DNA of 64,000 nt from Yoonia rosea (GTDB lineage Bacteria > Pseudomonadota > Alphaproteobacteria > Rhodobacterales > Rhodobacteraceae). Position 1 is the stretch's first letter; every line of letters begins with the position of its first letter. Location of the stretch: assembly GCF_900156505.1 (NCBI RefSeq), contig NZ_FTPR01000001.1:682001-746000 (forward strand), given 5' to 3'. Shown piece after piece: positions 63,725 through 64,000 of the stretch. A program made the translations under genes and the position numbers. The notes under the pieces are model-generated. The model saw only the letters and a program-made list of their open reading frames with translations, was not told where the DNA came from and ran no database searches.

Positions 63725-64000
63725 ATGAAAACCTTTACCGCAACTCCTGCGGATATCGACAAGAAATGGATCCTGATCGACGCTGAGGGCGTTGTTCTTG
63801 GTCGTCTTGCCTCGATCATCGCAATGCGCTTGCGCGGCAAGCACAAGCCTTCTTTCACACCGCACATGGATATGGGCGACAATGTGATTGTCATCAACGC
63901 CGAGAAAATCCAGATGACTGGTAACAAGCGTGATGAGAAATACTATTGGCACACCGGTCACCCCGGCGGCATCAAGTCCAAGACCAAGGCAGAGATCCTT
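63725..64000 (+). CDS. rplM: Ribosomal protein L13, 3' part outside window
   Basis: The first 92 codons of L13 are present: [15 protein letters not shown] start, [29 protein letters not shown] and [13 protein letters not shown] are all typical. The gene is cut by the right edge; the usual length is about 150 residues and rpsI normally follows. The ATG at 63725 follows GGTGGA. A good sigma-70 promoter lies 52 bp upstream. Confidence 0.97.
   Translation, partial: MKTFTATPADIDKKWILIDAEGVVLGRLASIIAMRLRGKHKPSFTPHMDMGDNVIVINAEKIQMTGNKRDEKYYWHTGHPGGIKSKTKAEIL

Overview
The window looks like chromosomal DNA of an alphaproteobacterium of the order Rhodobacterales, probably the marine Roseobacter group. 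Signs of this are the high GC content, the CtrA-pathway phosphotransferase ChpT beside a DUF3553 gene, L21 with a helix-hairpin-helix tail, the OlsB-OlsA pair, TctABC, a divergent DUF1127/MocR pair and a full TTAA-N7-TTAA CtrA site. No phage, IS element or CRISPR array was seen. The genus is not determinable from reading alone.

Region 1 (1-10.3 kb) is a purine/ureide catabolism cluster. It holds membrane urate hydroxylase PuuD, a LysR regulator, HIU hydrolase UraH, a fused allantoinase-OHCU decarboxylase (PuuE-UraD), ureidoglycolate lyase AllA, an NCS2 purine permease, an NMT1-type ABC transporter and ureidoglycine aminohydrolase AllE. Together they cover urate to glyoxylate plus urea except for allantoate amidohydrolase, which is not in the window. 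A TPM-domain gene is cut by the left edge.

Region 2 (10.3-24.5 kb) holds a chemoreceptor behind a CtrA site and ending in a CheR-docking-type pentapeptide, tRNA-Asn, a metallo-beta-lactamase-fold hydrolase, an EnvZ-like kinase, and a TctD-TctE-periplasmic-binding-protein operon divergent from the tricarboxylate transporter TctCBA. A racemase-family enzyme and an M24 peptidase follow TctA.

Region 3 (24.5-29.2 kb) is the glycine cleavage operon gcvT-gcvH-gcvP behind a tandem glycine riboswitch.

Region 4 (29.5-43.4 kb) is the most interesting part. A hybrid kinase with receiver and HPt domains sits in an operon with a cysteine-free periplasmic sulfite-oxidase-fold protein. galU, a NarL/LuxR response regulator and a receiver-PP2C phosphatase, STAS and RsbW-like kinase set follow. 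Next come five tightly packed envelope or polysaccharide genes: DUF3131, acyltransferase, processive GT2, a second DUF3131 and a peptidoglycan-binding-like protein. Matching dyads lie upstream of both regulatory operons. I read the whole region as a polysaccharide (possibly periplasmic glucan) system controlled by a phosphorelay and a partner switch. This is inference.

Region 5 (43.4-64 kb) is mostly housekeeping: an MFS transporter, tRNA-Ser(CGA), small envelope proteins, rplU-rpmA, three GNAT genes (the third frameshifted), obgE-proB-proA, chpT, olsB-olsA, a ThiE-like gene, trmJ, ctaA, an M32 carboxypeptidase, a crotonase-fold protein without catalytic glutamates, a thioesterase, the DUF1127/MocR pair with two palindromic operators, and the start of rplM at the right edge.
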